From Halieaceae bacterium (GTDB lineage: Bacteria > Pseudomonadota > Gammaproteobacteria > Pseudomonadales > Halieaceae), in the NCBI GenBank assembly GCA_011523115.1, contig WTHO01000146.1, positions 1 to 6,101 of the forward strand: DNA of 6,101 nt, in the 5' to 3' direction. Position numbers and translations under genes: made by a program. Positions 1-5,460 of this stretch are shown in pieces (positions within the stretch are counted from its first letter, which is position 1; each line of letters starts with the position of its first letter). Under the pieces are notes generated by a model. The model saw nothing but the letters and a program-made list of their open reading frames with translations. It made no database searches and had not been told where the DNA came from.

Positions 1-733
1 CGGGCATGTTGTAACTCTTCGACAACGTGAAAAACTCGACGGCGATTTCGCGCGCACCCGGCACCTGTAAAATGCTGGGCGCGGTGTAGCCGTCGAACAC
101 AAGGTCGGCATAGGCGAGATCGTGGACGACCCAAATCCCGTGCTGTTTCGCAATCTCGACTACCCGCTCAAAAAAAGACAACTCTACGCAGTGCCCGGTG
201 GGATTTGACGGAAAATTCAACACCAACATTTTCGGCTTGGGATAGGTATTGCGGATCGCTACCTCAAGCTCTTCAAGAAATCCCGCCTCACTGCGCATCG
301 GCACGTGGCGTAAGTCAGCGCCCGAAATAACGAATCCATAGGGATGTATGGGGTAGCTGGGGTTGGGTACGAGGATCGCATCACCCACCCCAGTTGTCGC
401 CAAAGCCAGGTGAGCAAGACCTTCTTTTGAGCCCAGTGTGACAATTGCCTCTGCATCGGCATCAAGCTCAACGTTGTAGCGACTTTGATACCAATCGCAG
501 ATGGCTTTGCGTAGCCTGGGGATACCCTTGGACTGGGAGTAACGGTGCGTATCGCCGCGGCCCACGGTCTCACGAAGCTTGTCGACAATGTGCGGCGGCG
601 TAGGCTGATCAGGATTACCCATACCGAAGTCAATAATGTCTTCCCCACGCGCTCGTGCAGCCTGCTTTAAATCGCCAATGATGTTGAAAACATAGGGCGG
701 CAATCGATCAATGCGTTGGAAGTGTGTATCCAC
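1..733 (-). CDS. alaC: AlaC-type alanine (glutamate-pyruvate) aminotransferase, N-terminal 244 residues; 3' end beyond the window
   Basis: This is a fold-type I, PLP-dependent aminotransferase that closely follows the E. coli AlaC pattern from the first residues (RIDRLPPYVFNI at 7-18). AlaC-type enzymes transfer an amino group between glutamate and pyruvate in the cytoplasm. Visible active-site elements are GSKEGL at 101-106 (cofactor phosphate region), FPSNPTG at 174-180 with Asn177, DLAYAD at 205-210 with Asp205 and Tyr208, and TLSKSYNM with the expected Schiff-base Lys239. The frame is open to the left edge, so roughly the last 40 percent, including the substrate-carboxylate arginine, is missing. 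I chose GTG at 731-733 because there is no ATG, GTG or TTG in frame between it and the dsbC stop, and because it gives a family-like N-terminus; its Shine-Dalgarno is poor. It lies 30 bases after dsbC and is probably co-transcribed. Exact substrate (alanine, or another amino acid as in related LL-DAP aminotransferase-like enzymes) is inferred from similarity. Confidence 0.93.
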   Translation of the reverse strand, partial: MDTHFQRIDRLPPYVFNIIGDLKQAARARGEDIIDFGMGNPDQPTPPHIVDKLRETVGRGDTHRYSQSKGIPRLRKAICDWYQSRYNVELDADAEAIVTLGSKEGLAHLALATTGVGDAILVPNPSYPIHPYGFVISGADLRHVPMRSEAGFLEELEVAIRNTYPKPKMLVLNFPSNPTGHCVELSFFERVVEIAKQHGIWVVHDLAYADLVFDGYTAPSILQVPGAREIAVEFFTLSKSYNMP

Positions 734-763
734 AGCTACGCTACTCGTCTGCTGGTGCTCGGC

Positions 764-1540
764 TCAATCCAGCCCGAGGGCGACAATCAGGTCGGCGGCT
801 GGCCGATAACCGGGAATCATCATGCCAGAACTGGTGATTATCGCTGGAGTACCCGACACACCCATTTCCTGTCCCAACTGGTATTGGGCGGCAATCGGGC
901 TGTCGGCGCAGTCATTGACAGGCAGATCCATGCCCGCTTTCAGTTCGGTGAGTGTTGTCTGTTGATCATCGGCGCACCACGCCGTGGCCAGTTTTTTCGC
1001 ACCGTCAGAATTTATGCCCCCGCGCGGAAACGCCAGGTAACGAACCTCAACGCCCTTTGCGTTCAGTTGATCAACCTCTCTATGAAGTTTCTGGCAGTAG
1101 AAGCAGGTCACGTCGGTAAACACCGAGACATAATCCCGGGTCTCACCCTTGGGCGAAAAGACCACCATGTCCTCAAGAGACACCGCTGCCAGCTGCTCCT
1201 TGCGCGCCAACGAGCGTCGCTCTTCCGTCAGGTTCACCGCGCCGGATACACTGACCTGATGCAGATCGCCATTCAGAAAAAAATAGCCGCCATCCTCGGT
1301 TGCATAAAGCAACGGTCCGTTGATGACCTGCACTTCAACAATTCCTGGAGCAGGGCTGGGCCGAACAGATTCGATACCAATGGGTTGCCCGGCGAAGGCG
1401 CTCAGGGCGGCTCCCATTCGATCTTCAATCTCTTGGGCGGAGGCGCCGGTGATCCACAGGGCGCACATCAAGGGCATCCATAACACCCGCGCGCGACACA
1501 CCCAGAGAGCGAGATTTCTCAACGTATAAAAAGGGTTCAT
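764..1540 (-). CDS. dsbC: DsbC, periplasmic thiol:disulfide interchange protein (disulfide isomerase)
   Basis: A 258-residue precursor of the DsbC/DsbG family, which reshuffles wrong disulfides in periplasmic proteins and is kept reduced by DsbD. Residues 1-35 look like a signal peptide: a positively charged start, a hydrophobic stretch at about 19-33 and an ASA/QE cleavage site after Ala35. The mature part has the N-terminal dimerisation domain (about 36-100), a linker, and a thioredoxin-like domain with the redox motif CFYC at 146-149 and the cis-proline in GTP at 230-232. Cys189 and Cys211 match the second, structural disulfide of E. coli DsbC. The catalytic motif has Phe where E. coli has Gly (CGYC). 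An in-frame ATG 50 codons upstream would give 308 residues, but the start at 1540 has a good Shine-Dalgarno and places the signal peptide at the N-terminus. It follows rplS by 162 bases, and alaC follows it by 30. Confidence 0.95.
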   Translation of the reverse strand: MNPFYTLRNLALWVCRARVLWMPLMCALWITGASAQEIEDRMGAALSAFAGQPIGIESVRPSPAPGIVEVQVINGPLLYATEDGGYFFLNGDLHQVSVSGAVNLTEERRSLARKEQLAAVSLEDMVVFSPKGETRDYVSVFTDVTCFYCQKLHREVDQLNAKGVEVRYLAFPRGGINSDGAKKLATAWCADDQQTTLTELKAGMDLPVNDCADSPIAAQYQLGQEMGVSGTPAIITSSGMMIPGYRPAADLIVALGLD

Positions 1541-1550
1541 CGTCCTGATT

Positions 1551-1556
1551 CCTCCC
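1551..1556 (-). promoter_or_regulatory. Shine-Dalgarno of dsbC
   Basis: The minus strand reads GGGAGG ten bases before the ATG at 1538-1540. This strong site decides the dsbC start against the longer reading frame that begins at 1690. It lies in a stretch with no other use. Confidence 0.75.
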
Positions 1557-1657
1557 GTTAAAACCTTCGAAACGCACGCAACCCACCCGGCTTCAGCGCA
1601 CATATCTCGATAACCAACGTTCAAGCCAAAGGACAGTGCGCTCGTTTTGCAGCAGTG

Positions 1658-1687
1658 AAAAAGATCGCTTCGAGCGGCGCGGAAGCG
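1658..1687 (-). terminator. Possible weak intrinsic terminator after rplS
   Basis: On the minus strand, CGCTTC (1682-1687) can pair with GAAGCG (1666-1671) across a ten-base GC-rich loop. The stem is followed after three bases by five T residues (1658-1662). It begins 16 bases beyond the rplS stop. A 6-bp stem with a T-run that short and set back from the stem is marginal, so it may give partial termination, which would lower dsbC-alaC transcription relative to the ribosomal genes. The rest of the 162-base gap has no convincing promoter: the best pair I found (TTGGCT, 17 bases, GATATG) matches consensus poorly. Confidence 0.4.
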
Positions 1688-1702
1688 CACCCCGCATGCC
1701 GA

Positions 1703-2059
1703 TCAGGAGGAGAGCTTCTCCTTGATCCGCGCAGCCTTACCCGACAATTCGCGGAGGTAGTAAAGCTTAGCCTGCCTCACGTCACCGCGGCGCTTCACAT
1801 TGATGCTATCCACCAGCGGGCTGTAGGTCTGAAATGTTCGTTCCACCCCAACACCATGGGAGATCTTGCGAACCGTGAACGCTGAGTTAAGGCCCCGATT
1901 GCGTTTACCGATGCACACGCCCTCGAATGCCTGCAGACGCTCACGGTTGCCCTCTTTCACGCGGACCTGCACAACCACCGTGTCACCCGGGGCGAACGCC
2001 GGCACCTCTCGGCCCATCTGCTCTGCGTCCAGCTCGGCAATAATTTTGTTCGTGCTCAT
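1703..2059 (-). CDS. rplS: 50S ribosomal protein L19
   Basis: A 118-residue protein matching E. coli L19 (115 residues) almost end to end. Diagnostic stretches are [16 protein letters not shown] (22-37), [10 protein letters not shown] (41-50), [15 protein letters not shown] (54-68), [15 protein letters not shown] (72-86), and the basic end with [10 protein letters not shown]19 sits at the interface of the 30S and 50S subunits and contributes to intersubunit contacts. The start at 2059 is set by the conserved N-terminus and a purine-rich GGGAG six bases upstream. It is the last gene of the classical rpsP-rimM-trmD-rplS order, but is separated from trmD by 166 bases that hold several potential hairpins, so its expression may be adjusted separately from trmD. 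Confidence 0.99.
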   Translation of the reverse strand: MSTNKIIAELDAEQMGREVPAFAPGDTVVVQVRVKEGNRERLQAFEGVCIGKRNRGLNSAFTVRKISHGVGVERTFQTYSPLVDSINVKRRGDVRQAKLYYLRELSGKAARIKEKLSS

Positions 2060-2071
2060 TACCTTCTCCCA

Positions 2072-2091
2072 TCGCCGCTACGTTACGGCGA
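2072..2091 (-). promoter_or_regulatory. RBS-proximal hairpin in the rplS leader
   Basis: Minus-strand TCGCCG (2086-2091) and CGGCGA (2072-2077) form a perfect 6-bp stem around an eight-base loop, TAACGTAG, and a G-T pair could extend it by one. It ends one base before the GGGAG Shine-Dalgarno of rplS. A structure this close to a ribosome binding site could tune initiation, or serve as an L19 or translation-level sensor. Neither role is shown by the sequence, and a 6-bp GC stem can arise by chance. Confidence 0.35.
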
Positions 2092-2154
2092 CCGATTGAT
2101 CTGTCGTTGATTTATCTACGCGGGCCTCAGTGATTCAGTTTGAGGTGATCGCGA

Positions 2155-2190
2155 GGGCATGCTGGTCCAATCCTGCACCAACACTTGCCC
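2155..2190 (-). other. Strong bulged hairpin in the trmD-rplS intergenic region
   Basis: In the minus-strand transcript, GGGCA (2186-2190) pairs with TGCCC (2155-2159), and TGTTGGT (2177-2183) pairs with ACCAGCA (2160-2166). This gives 12 pairs with one G-T wobble, a two-base bulge (AG) on one side and a ten-base loop. No T-run follows in either direction, so it is not an intrinsic terminator. It starts 35 bases after the trmD stop. It could be an RNA-processing or mRNA-stability element, or part of a leader for rplS. Another 5-bp stem, CCTCA/TGAGG at 2125-2145, lies between it and rplS. Confidence 0.45.
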
Positions 2191-2225
2191 GGAACTGCGA
2201 AAGGGCGCGATGATACCCCCTCGAA

Positions 2226-3008
2226 TCAGGAATGTCTGCCCCCATCGGGCGTTAAAAGATCCCATTTCTCGAGCAAAGCTCGGTCCTCGGGAGTCACCTG
2301 CTCCCAAGCCAGCAAATCGGGCCGTCGGTCCAGCGTCCGCCTTATAGCCTGTGCTCTCCGCCAGCTCGCGATCGCGGCGTGATCCCCGCTCAGCAGTACC
2401 TGTGGCACGCGATCGCCGTCAAACACTTCCGGTCGGGTGTAGTGCGGGCAGTCGAGCAACCCCTCCGAGAAAGAATCCTGTTCAGCGGACGACTCGTGCC
2501 CCAGCACCCCGGGTAACCAGCGGACGATGGCGTCAATCAGCAGCATCGCCGGCAGTTCGCCACCACTTACGACAAAATCCCCGACCGACACCTCGAGATC
2601 AACATGGCGCGCGAGAAACCGCTCGTCCAATCCCTCATAGCGACCGGCCACCAAGATCAAGGCAGATTCAGTGGATAGTGACCGCGCCAACGGCGCGTCG
2701 AGTTTCTGACCTTGTGGCGTCAGCGCAATGGTTTTGGCGTCAGACCCGATCGCTGTCTTAACCTTTTCGAGGGATGCAGCCAGTATCGGCGCTTGCATGA
2801 CCATCCCCGGTCCGCCGCCGTATGGCCGGTCATCCACGGTGCCATGGCGATCGACCGCCTCGCGGCGAGGATCCTGAAGGTGCAGGCTACAGATTCCACC
2901 TTGAAAAGCCCGACCGGTTACGCCCCATTCGGTCACAGCAGAGAACGCCTCTGGAAACAAGGTCATCACCGCAAACCGGATTATCGGATCGGCTTCAGCT
3001 ATCGACAT
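2226..3008 (-). CDS. trmD: TrmD, tRNA (guanine-N1)-methyltransferase
   Basis: A 260-residue SPOUT-family methyltransferase that uses S-adenosylmethionine to make m1G at position 37, next to the anticodon of tRNAs reading CUN, CCN and CGG, preventing +1 frameshifting. Conserved motifs in order are LFPEAF (17-22), DDRPYGGGPGMVM (59-71), LTPQGQKLD (96-104), AGRYEGLDERF (121-131), VGDFVVSGGELPAM (142-155) and DSFSEGLLDCPHYTRPEVF (178-196). The last three form the trefoil knot and active site: Asp178 corresponds to the catalytic Asp169 of E. coli, and Arg163 to Arg154. The length fits (E. coli 255), with about ten extra residues at the N-terminus. The ATG at 3008 lies inside the end of rimM, with a 14-base overlap and GGAAG nine bases upstream, so translation is probably coupled to rimM. 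The next ATG would cut into the first beta strand. Confidence 0.99.
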   Translation of the reverse strand: MSIAEADPIIRFAVMTLFPEAFSAVTEWGVTGRAFQGGICSLHLQDPRREAVDRHGTVDDRPYGGGPGMVMQAPILAASLEKVKTAIGSDAKTIALTPQGQKLDAPLARSLSTESALILVAGRYEGLDERFLARHVDLEVSVGDFVVSGGELPAMLLIDAIVRWLPGVLGHESSAEQDSFSEGLLDCPHYTRPEVFDGDRVPQVLLSGDHAAIASWRRAQAIRRTLDRRPDLLAWEQVTPEDRALLEKWDLLTPDGGRHS

Positions 3009-3546
3009 ACCAGTTTACTTCCACGGTACTCGCATCCAGATCGATGTCGATGACCACATCGCCGGGGATCCAGGGTACCAAGTGCTCTTTATCATCGACG
3101 CTTCCCGCACAGGGAGAGATCACCATCACATCATTGGCTCCTGTCTCAAGCAATGTTCTGATTTCTCCCAGCAGGCATCGAGCACCGTCTTGAGTGCACC
3201 ACACCTTGAGCCCCAACAAATCGCGCCAGTACACCTCGTCACTGGCCGCCGCCGGGAAATCGACCTTCGCTACTTGGATTTCAAAGCCTTTCAGTTTTTC
3301 CGCTGCAGTGCGATCCGAAAGGTCAGAGAAGCGGGCGATAAAGCCGCTGCCATGCCGCTGCAAGGTATCTATCGAGACGGGCTTGGAAACGGAGTTCGGT
3401 CCAGTCAGTCGGAGATTCGGCAGGGATAGCAGGAGATCTGGGTTGTCTAACTGGACACGTAAACGAACCCATCCCTTGACACCGTAGACGCCCACCACAT
3501 GGGCGACAGTCAGGAAGGGCTGGGCGTTTTGGGGGGATTGATGCAT
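2995..3546 (-). CDS. rimM: RimM, 16S rRNA-processing / 30S maturation factor
   Basis: A 183-residue protein with the two-domain RimM architecture. The N-terminal barrel begins with VAHVVGVYGVKGWVRLRV (14-31) and runs to about 97. The PRC-barrel domain begins at VYWRDLLGLKV (105-115) and contains LLETGANDVMVI (132-143) and the typical EHLVPWIPGDVVIDIDLDA (154-172) and VEVNW ending. RimM binds free 30S subunits through S19 and helps assemble the 30S head. Length matches E. coli RimM (182). At the PRC-domain entry E. coli has YYW, with two tyrosines reported to matter for 30S binding; here it is VYW (Val105, Tyr106). rimM begins 29 bases after rpsP, and trmD starts inside its last codons. Its Shine-Dalgarno region is weakly spaced and can fold, consistent with the low rimM yield known from E. 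coli. Confidence 0.97.
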   Translation of the reverse strand: MHQSPQNAQPFLTVAHVVGVYGVKGWVRLRVQLDNPDLLLSLPNLRLTGPNSVSKPVSIDTLQRHGSGFIARFSDLSDRTAAEKLKGFEIQVAKVDFPAAASDEVYWRDLLGLKVWCTQDGARCLLGEIRTLLETGANDVMVISPCAGSVDDKEHLVPWIPGDVVIDIDLDASTVEVNWYVDS

Positions 3547-3548
3547 CG

Positions 3549-3561
3549 GGCCTCTCTGGCC
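3549..3561 (-). promoter_or_regulatory. Small hairpin that holds the rimM Shine-Dalgarno
   Basis: The minus strand reads GGCC, AGAGA, GGCC just before the rimM ATG, so a 4-bp GC stem closes a five-base loop made of the purine Shine-Dalgarno region. AGAGG ends four bases before the ATG, which is close spacing. Both points predict weak initiation. In E. coli, RimM and TrmD are made at far lower levels than S16 and L19 from the same messenger through translational control; this element would suit that, but the link is inferred and the stem is short. Confidence 0.35.
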
Positions 3562-3575
3562 GTCAGCGGCGCCAT

Positions 3576-3839
3576 TTAGGCAGCGGTTGCCTCGGCGCCA
3601 GCCTGAAACTCTTTCATCAGCTTCTGAACGCGTGGACTGACCTGAGCACCTTTGGCAACCCAGGCCTCTACCGCCGCCACATCGATGCGCAGGCGCTCTT
3701 CCTGGCCCCGCGCGATTGGGTTGAAGAAGCCCAGCCGATCGATAAACCTGCCATCACGCGGTTCGCGTCGGTCAGCGACCGTAACGTGGTAGAAGGGCCG
3801 CTTCTTGGAACCACCCCGGGATAATCGGATGATCACCAT
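3576..3839 (-). CDS. rpsP: 30S ribosomal protein S16
   Basis: An 87-residue protein matching S16 (E. coli 82 residues). Recognisable stretches are [19 protein letters not shown] (1-19), [23 protein letters not shown] (21-43), and the helical end with [18 protein letters not shown] (55-72), followed by an Ala-rich tail slightly longer than that of E. coli. S16 is an early-assembling protein that binds the 16S rRNA 5' and central domains. The start is fixed by the conserved MV-IRL and by GAGGA (3849-3853) nine bases upstream. It is the first gene of the trmD operon, 120 bases after ffh. A four-codon reading frame (ATG at 3844-3846, stop overlapping the rpsP start) sits between this Shine-Dalgarno and the start and is probably accidental. 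Confidence 0.99.
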   Translation of the reverse strand: MVIIRLSRGGSKKRPFYHVTVADRREPRDGRFIDRLGFFNPIARGQEERLRIDVAAVEAWVAKGAQVSPRVQKLMKEFQAGAEATAA

Positions 3840-3883
3840 ACTGTCATGTCCTCAAATTCGTTTATTGGGGCCAAATGGACTGA

Positions 3884-3906
3884 CCCCCGCAAAAAGAGCG
3901 CGGAGG
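3884..3906 (-). other. 7-bp GC-rich hairpin in the ffh-rpsP intergenic region
   Basis: Minus-strand CCTCCGC (3900-3906) can pair with GCGGGGG (3884-3890), seven pairs with one G-T wobble, around the loop GCTCTTTTT. The T-run is in the loop and not after the stem, so it is not a normal intrinsic terminator. It lies 44 bases upstream of the rpsP start. The 120-base gap has no better terminator for ffh: a 4-bp CGCC/GGCG stem at 3946-3958 lacks an adjoining T-run. The hairpin may be an mRNA 5' structure if rpsP has its own promoter here, or a processing site if ffh and rpsP are co-transcribed. Confidence 0.4.
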
Positions 3907-3959
3907 ATACAGCAAACAGCATAGCGAGAAAAGGTGCAGTGTGACCGCCTTTCTGGCGT

Positions 3960-5339
3960 TCAGCGCCGCGGCATCCCCGGCGGCATACCGCCACCGGGAC
4001 CACCACCCAAGCCACCGAGGCCACGCATCATGCGCTGCATACCGCCGCCCTTCATCTTCTTCATCATTTTCTGCATCTGCTTGTGCTGTTTCAGCAAGCG
4101 GTTGAGATCCTGAATGGCGGTACCAGATCCCAGCGTGATGCGTCGTTTCCGTGAGCCGCTGATGAGGTCTGGGTTGCGCCGCTCCCTGGGCGTCATGGAG
4201 TTGATCATCGCCTCCATTCGATCGAACTGCTTGGTATCGACGTTTTGCGCCGCCTGAGCCATACCACCCATGCCGGGCATTTTGTCGAGCATCGCGCCCA
4301 TCCCGCCCAGATTCTTCATTTGCTGTAATTGCTCTCGGAAATCCTCAAGATCAAAACGGCCGCCCTTCTGGACTTTGCTAGCCAGTTTCTTGGCTTTACC
4401 GTGGTCTACTTTGCGCTCAACCTCCTCAATGAGCGACAACATATCGCCCATGCCAAGGATCCGGGACGCCAGTCGATCAGGGTGGAAGGGATCGAGTGCG
4501 TCGGTCTTCTCGCCGATGCCGAGAAATTTGATGGGGCGTTCGGTAATGGTTCGCACAGACAGCGCCGCACCACCCCGCGTGTCGGCATCTACCTTCGTCA
4601 AAATAACCCCGGTTAGCGGCAGGGTCTTGCCGAAGGCCCTCGCAGTGTTGGCGGCATCCTGCCCCGTCATGGCATCTACCACGAACAGGGTTTCAATCGG
4701 ATCAACCGCCTCGTGCAGCGCTTTGATCTCCGCCATCATCTCGTCGTCAATCGCGAGTCGGCCGGCCGTGTCAACTAACAGTACGTCCGAGAATGCCACG
4801 CGTGCATCAGCCATTGCCCGTTTCACGATGTCAATCGGCGACTCTGAGGCTTCACTCGGCTCAAAACGTGCACCCACCTCATCAGCAAGCGTTTGCAACT
4901 GCTTTATGGCTGCGGGGCGGTAGACGTCAGCACTCACCACTGACACCTTTTTCTTCTCGCGCTCCATTAAATATCTGGCCAGTTTGGCAACGGAGGTGGT
5001 CTTTCCCGCACCCTGCAGTCCTGCCACCAGCACGACGGCGGGTGGTTGTGTGGCCAAGTTGAGCCCCTCTGACTCGCCGCCCAAAACCGCCTGTAGCTCA
5101 GCCTGCACAACCTTCAAAAAGGCTTGCCCGGGCGTCAGGCTCTTACTGACCTCGATTCCCACTGCGCGATCCTTGACGCGATCAGTGAAGCTTTTGACGA
5201 CAGGCAGGGCAACATCCGCCTCCAGTAACGCCATGCGCACATCGCGGAGCGTGTCGCGAATGTTGTCCTCGGTTAGTTTTGACTTGCCGGAGATCGCCCG
5301 GAGGCTACTACCGAGACGATCGCTTAATGTCTCAAACAT
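3960..5339 (-). CDS. ffh: Ffh, signal recognition particle GTPase (SRP54 homologue)
   Basis: A 459-residue Ffh, close to the usual 450-460. It binds 4.5S RNA and hydrophobic signal sequences emerging from the ribosome, and docks with FtsY at the membrane using paired GTPases. The N domain (1-90) carries ALLEADV (37-43). The G domain has the P-loop GLQGAGKTT (107-115), DTAGR (190-194), GQDAANTA (226-233) and TKVD (248-251), and PIKFLGIGEK at 269-278. The M domain (about 328-430) has SRKRRITLGSG (396-406) for 4.5S RNA and a methionine-rich helix, followed by a Gly/Met/Pro tail. At 253-257 it reads DTRGG where the family motif is DARGG, preceded by Ala in place of Gly. ATG at 5339 gives the canonical MFETLSDRL; the frame continues 40 codons upstream, but that extension is not Ffh-like. 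The Shine-Dalgarno is weak. Confidence 0.98.
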   Translation of the reverse strand: MFETLSDRLGSSLRAISGKSKLTEDNIRDTLRDVRMALLEADVALPVVKSFTDRVKDRAVGIEVSKSLTPGQAFLKVVQAELQAVLGGESEGLNLATQPPAVVLVAGLQGAGKTTSVAKLARYLMEREKKKVSVVSADVYRPAAIKQLQTLADEVGARFEPSEASESPIDIVKRAMADARVAFSDVLLVDTAGRLAIDDEMMAEIKALHEAVDPIETLFVVDAMTGQDAANTARAFGKTLPLTGVILTKVDADTRGGAALSVRTITERPIKFLGIGEKTDALDPFHPDRLASRILGMGDMLSLIEEVERKVDHGKAKKLASKVQKGGRFDLEDFREQLQQMKNLGGMGAMLDKMPGMGGMAQAAQNVDTKQFDRMEAMINSMTPRERRNPDLISGSRKRRITLGSGTAIQDLNRLLKQHKQMQKMMKKMKGGGMQRMMRGLGGLGGGPGGGMPPGMPRR

Positions 5340-5387
5340 GCTGTTGTTACACCCGCAGGGGATACCCACTTTCGTCTGGAACGGCGT

Positions 5388-5416
5388 AGTATAAGGACGC
5401 GATGAGAGATACCCAA
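5388..5416 (-). promoter_or_regulatory. Probable ffh promoter
   Basis: On the minus strand, TATACT (5388-5393, five of six bases of the -10 consensus) lies 17 bases downstream of TTGGGT (5411-5416, first three bases of the -35 consensus). The start of transcription would fall near 5381, about 40 bases before the ffh ATG. It lies within the 121-base gap between divergent genes, where a promoter is expected. The -35 is weak. Confidence 0.5.
5390..5395 (+). promoter_or_regulatory. Possible -10 box for ypjD, overlapping the ffh -10 box
   Basis: The plus strand reads TATAAG, five of six bases of the -10 consensus, sharing four bases with the minus-strand TATACT. There is no convincing -35 at 15-19 bases and no extended -10 TG. 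If used, transcription would start near 5402, about 59 bases before the ypjD ATG. Confidence 0.25.
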
Positions 5417-5460
5417 ATAAATCGTTACGGAGGGGTAATACCGGGCCTTGTGGAGACACT

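Noticed and set aside
716..1483. A 255-codon plus-strand reading frame opposite dsbC
   Set aside because: It lies wholly antisense to dsbC and the alaC start, begins with TTG, has no recognisable domain, and its length follows from the codon bias of the real gene.
1541..1690. 50-codon N-terminal extension of dsbC
   Set aside because: It would bury the signal peptide in the interior of the protein and bypass the good GGGAGG site before 1540; the region reads better as untranslated sequence.
3904..3932. Separate promoter for rpsP (TTTTCT, 17 bases, TATCCT)
   Set aside because: Only three of six and four of six consensus matches, and the start would fall inside the stem at 3884-3906; too weak to list as a feature.
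3833..4024. A 63-codon minus-strand frame from the ffh tail to the rpsP start, with a short hydrophobic stretch
   Set aside because: Its first part only re-reads the Gly/Met-rich ffh end in another frame, no start in it has a Shine-Dalgarno, and the TGA overlapping the rpsP ATG can be accidental.
4270..4923. A 217-codon plus-strand reading frame opposite ffh
   Set aside because: It is antisense to the conserved GTPase and M domains of Ffh, is rich in Ser, Ala and Arg as expected for a mirrored frame, and shows no family motif.
5340..5459. 40-codon N-terminal extension of ffh
   Set aside because: The extension has no Ffh similarity and overlaps the likely promoter; the canonical MFETL start is at 5339.
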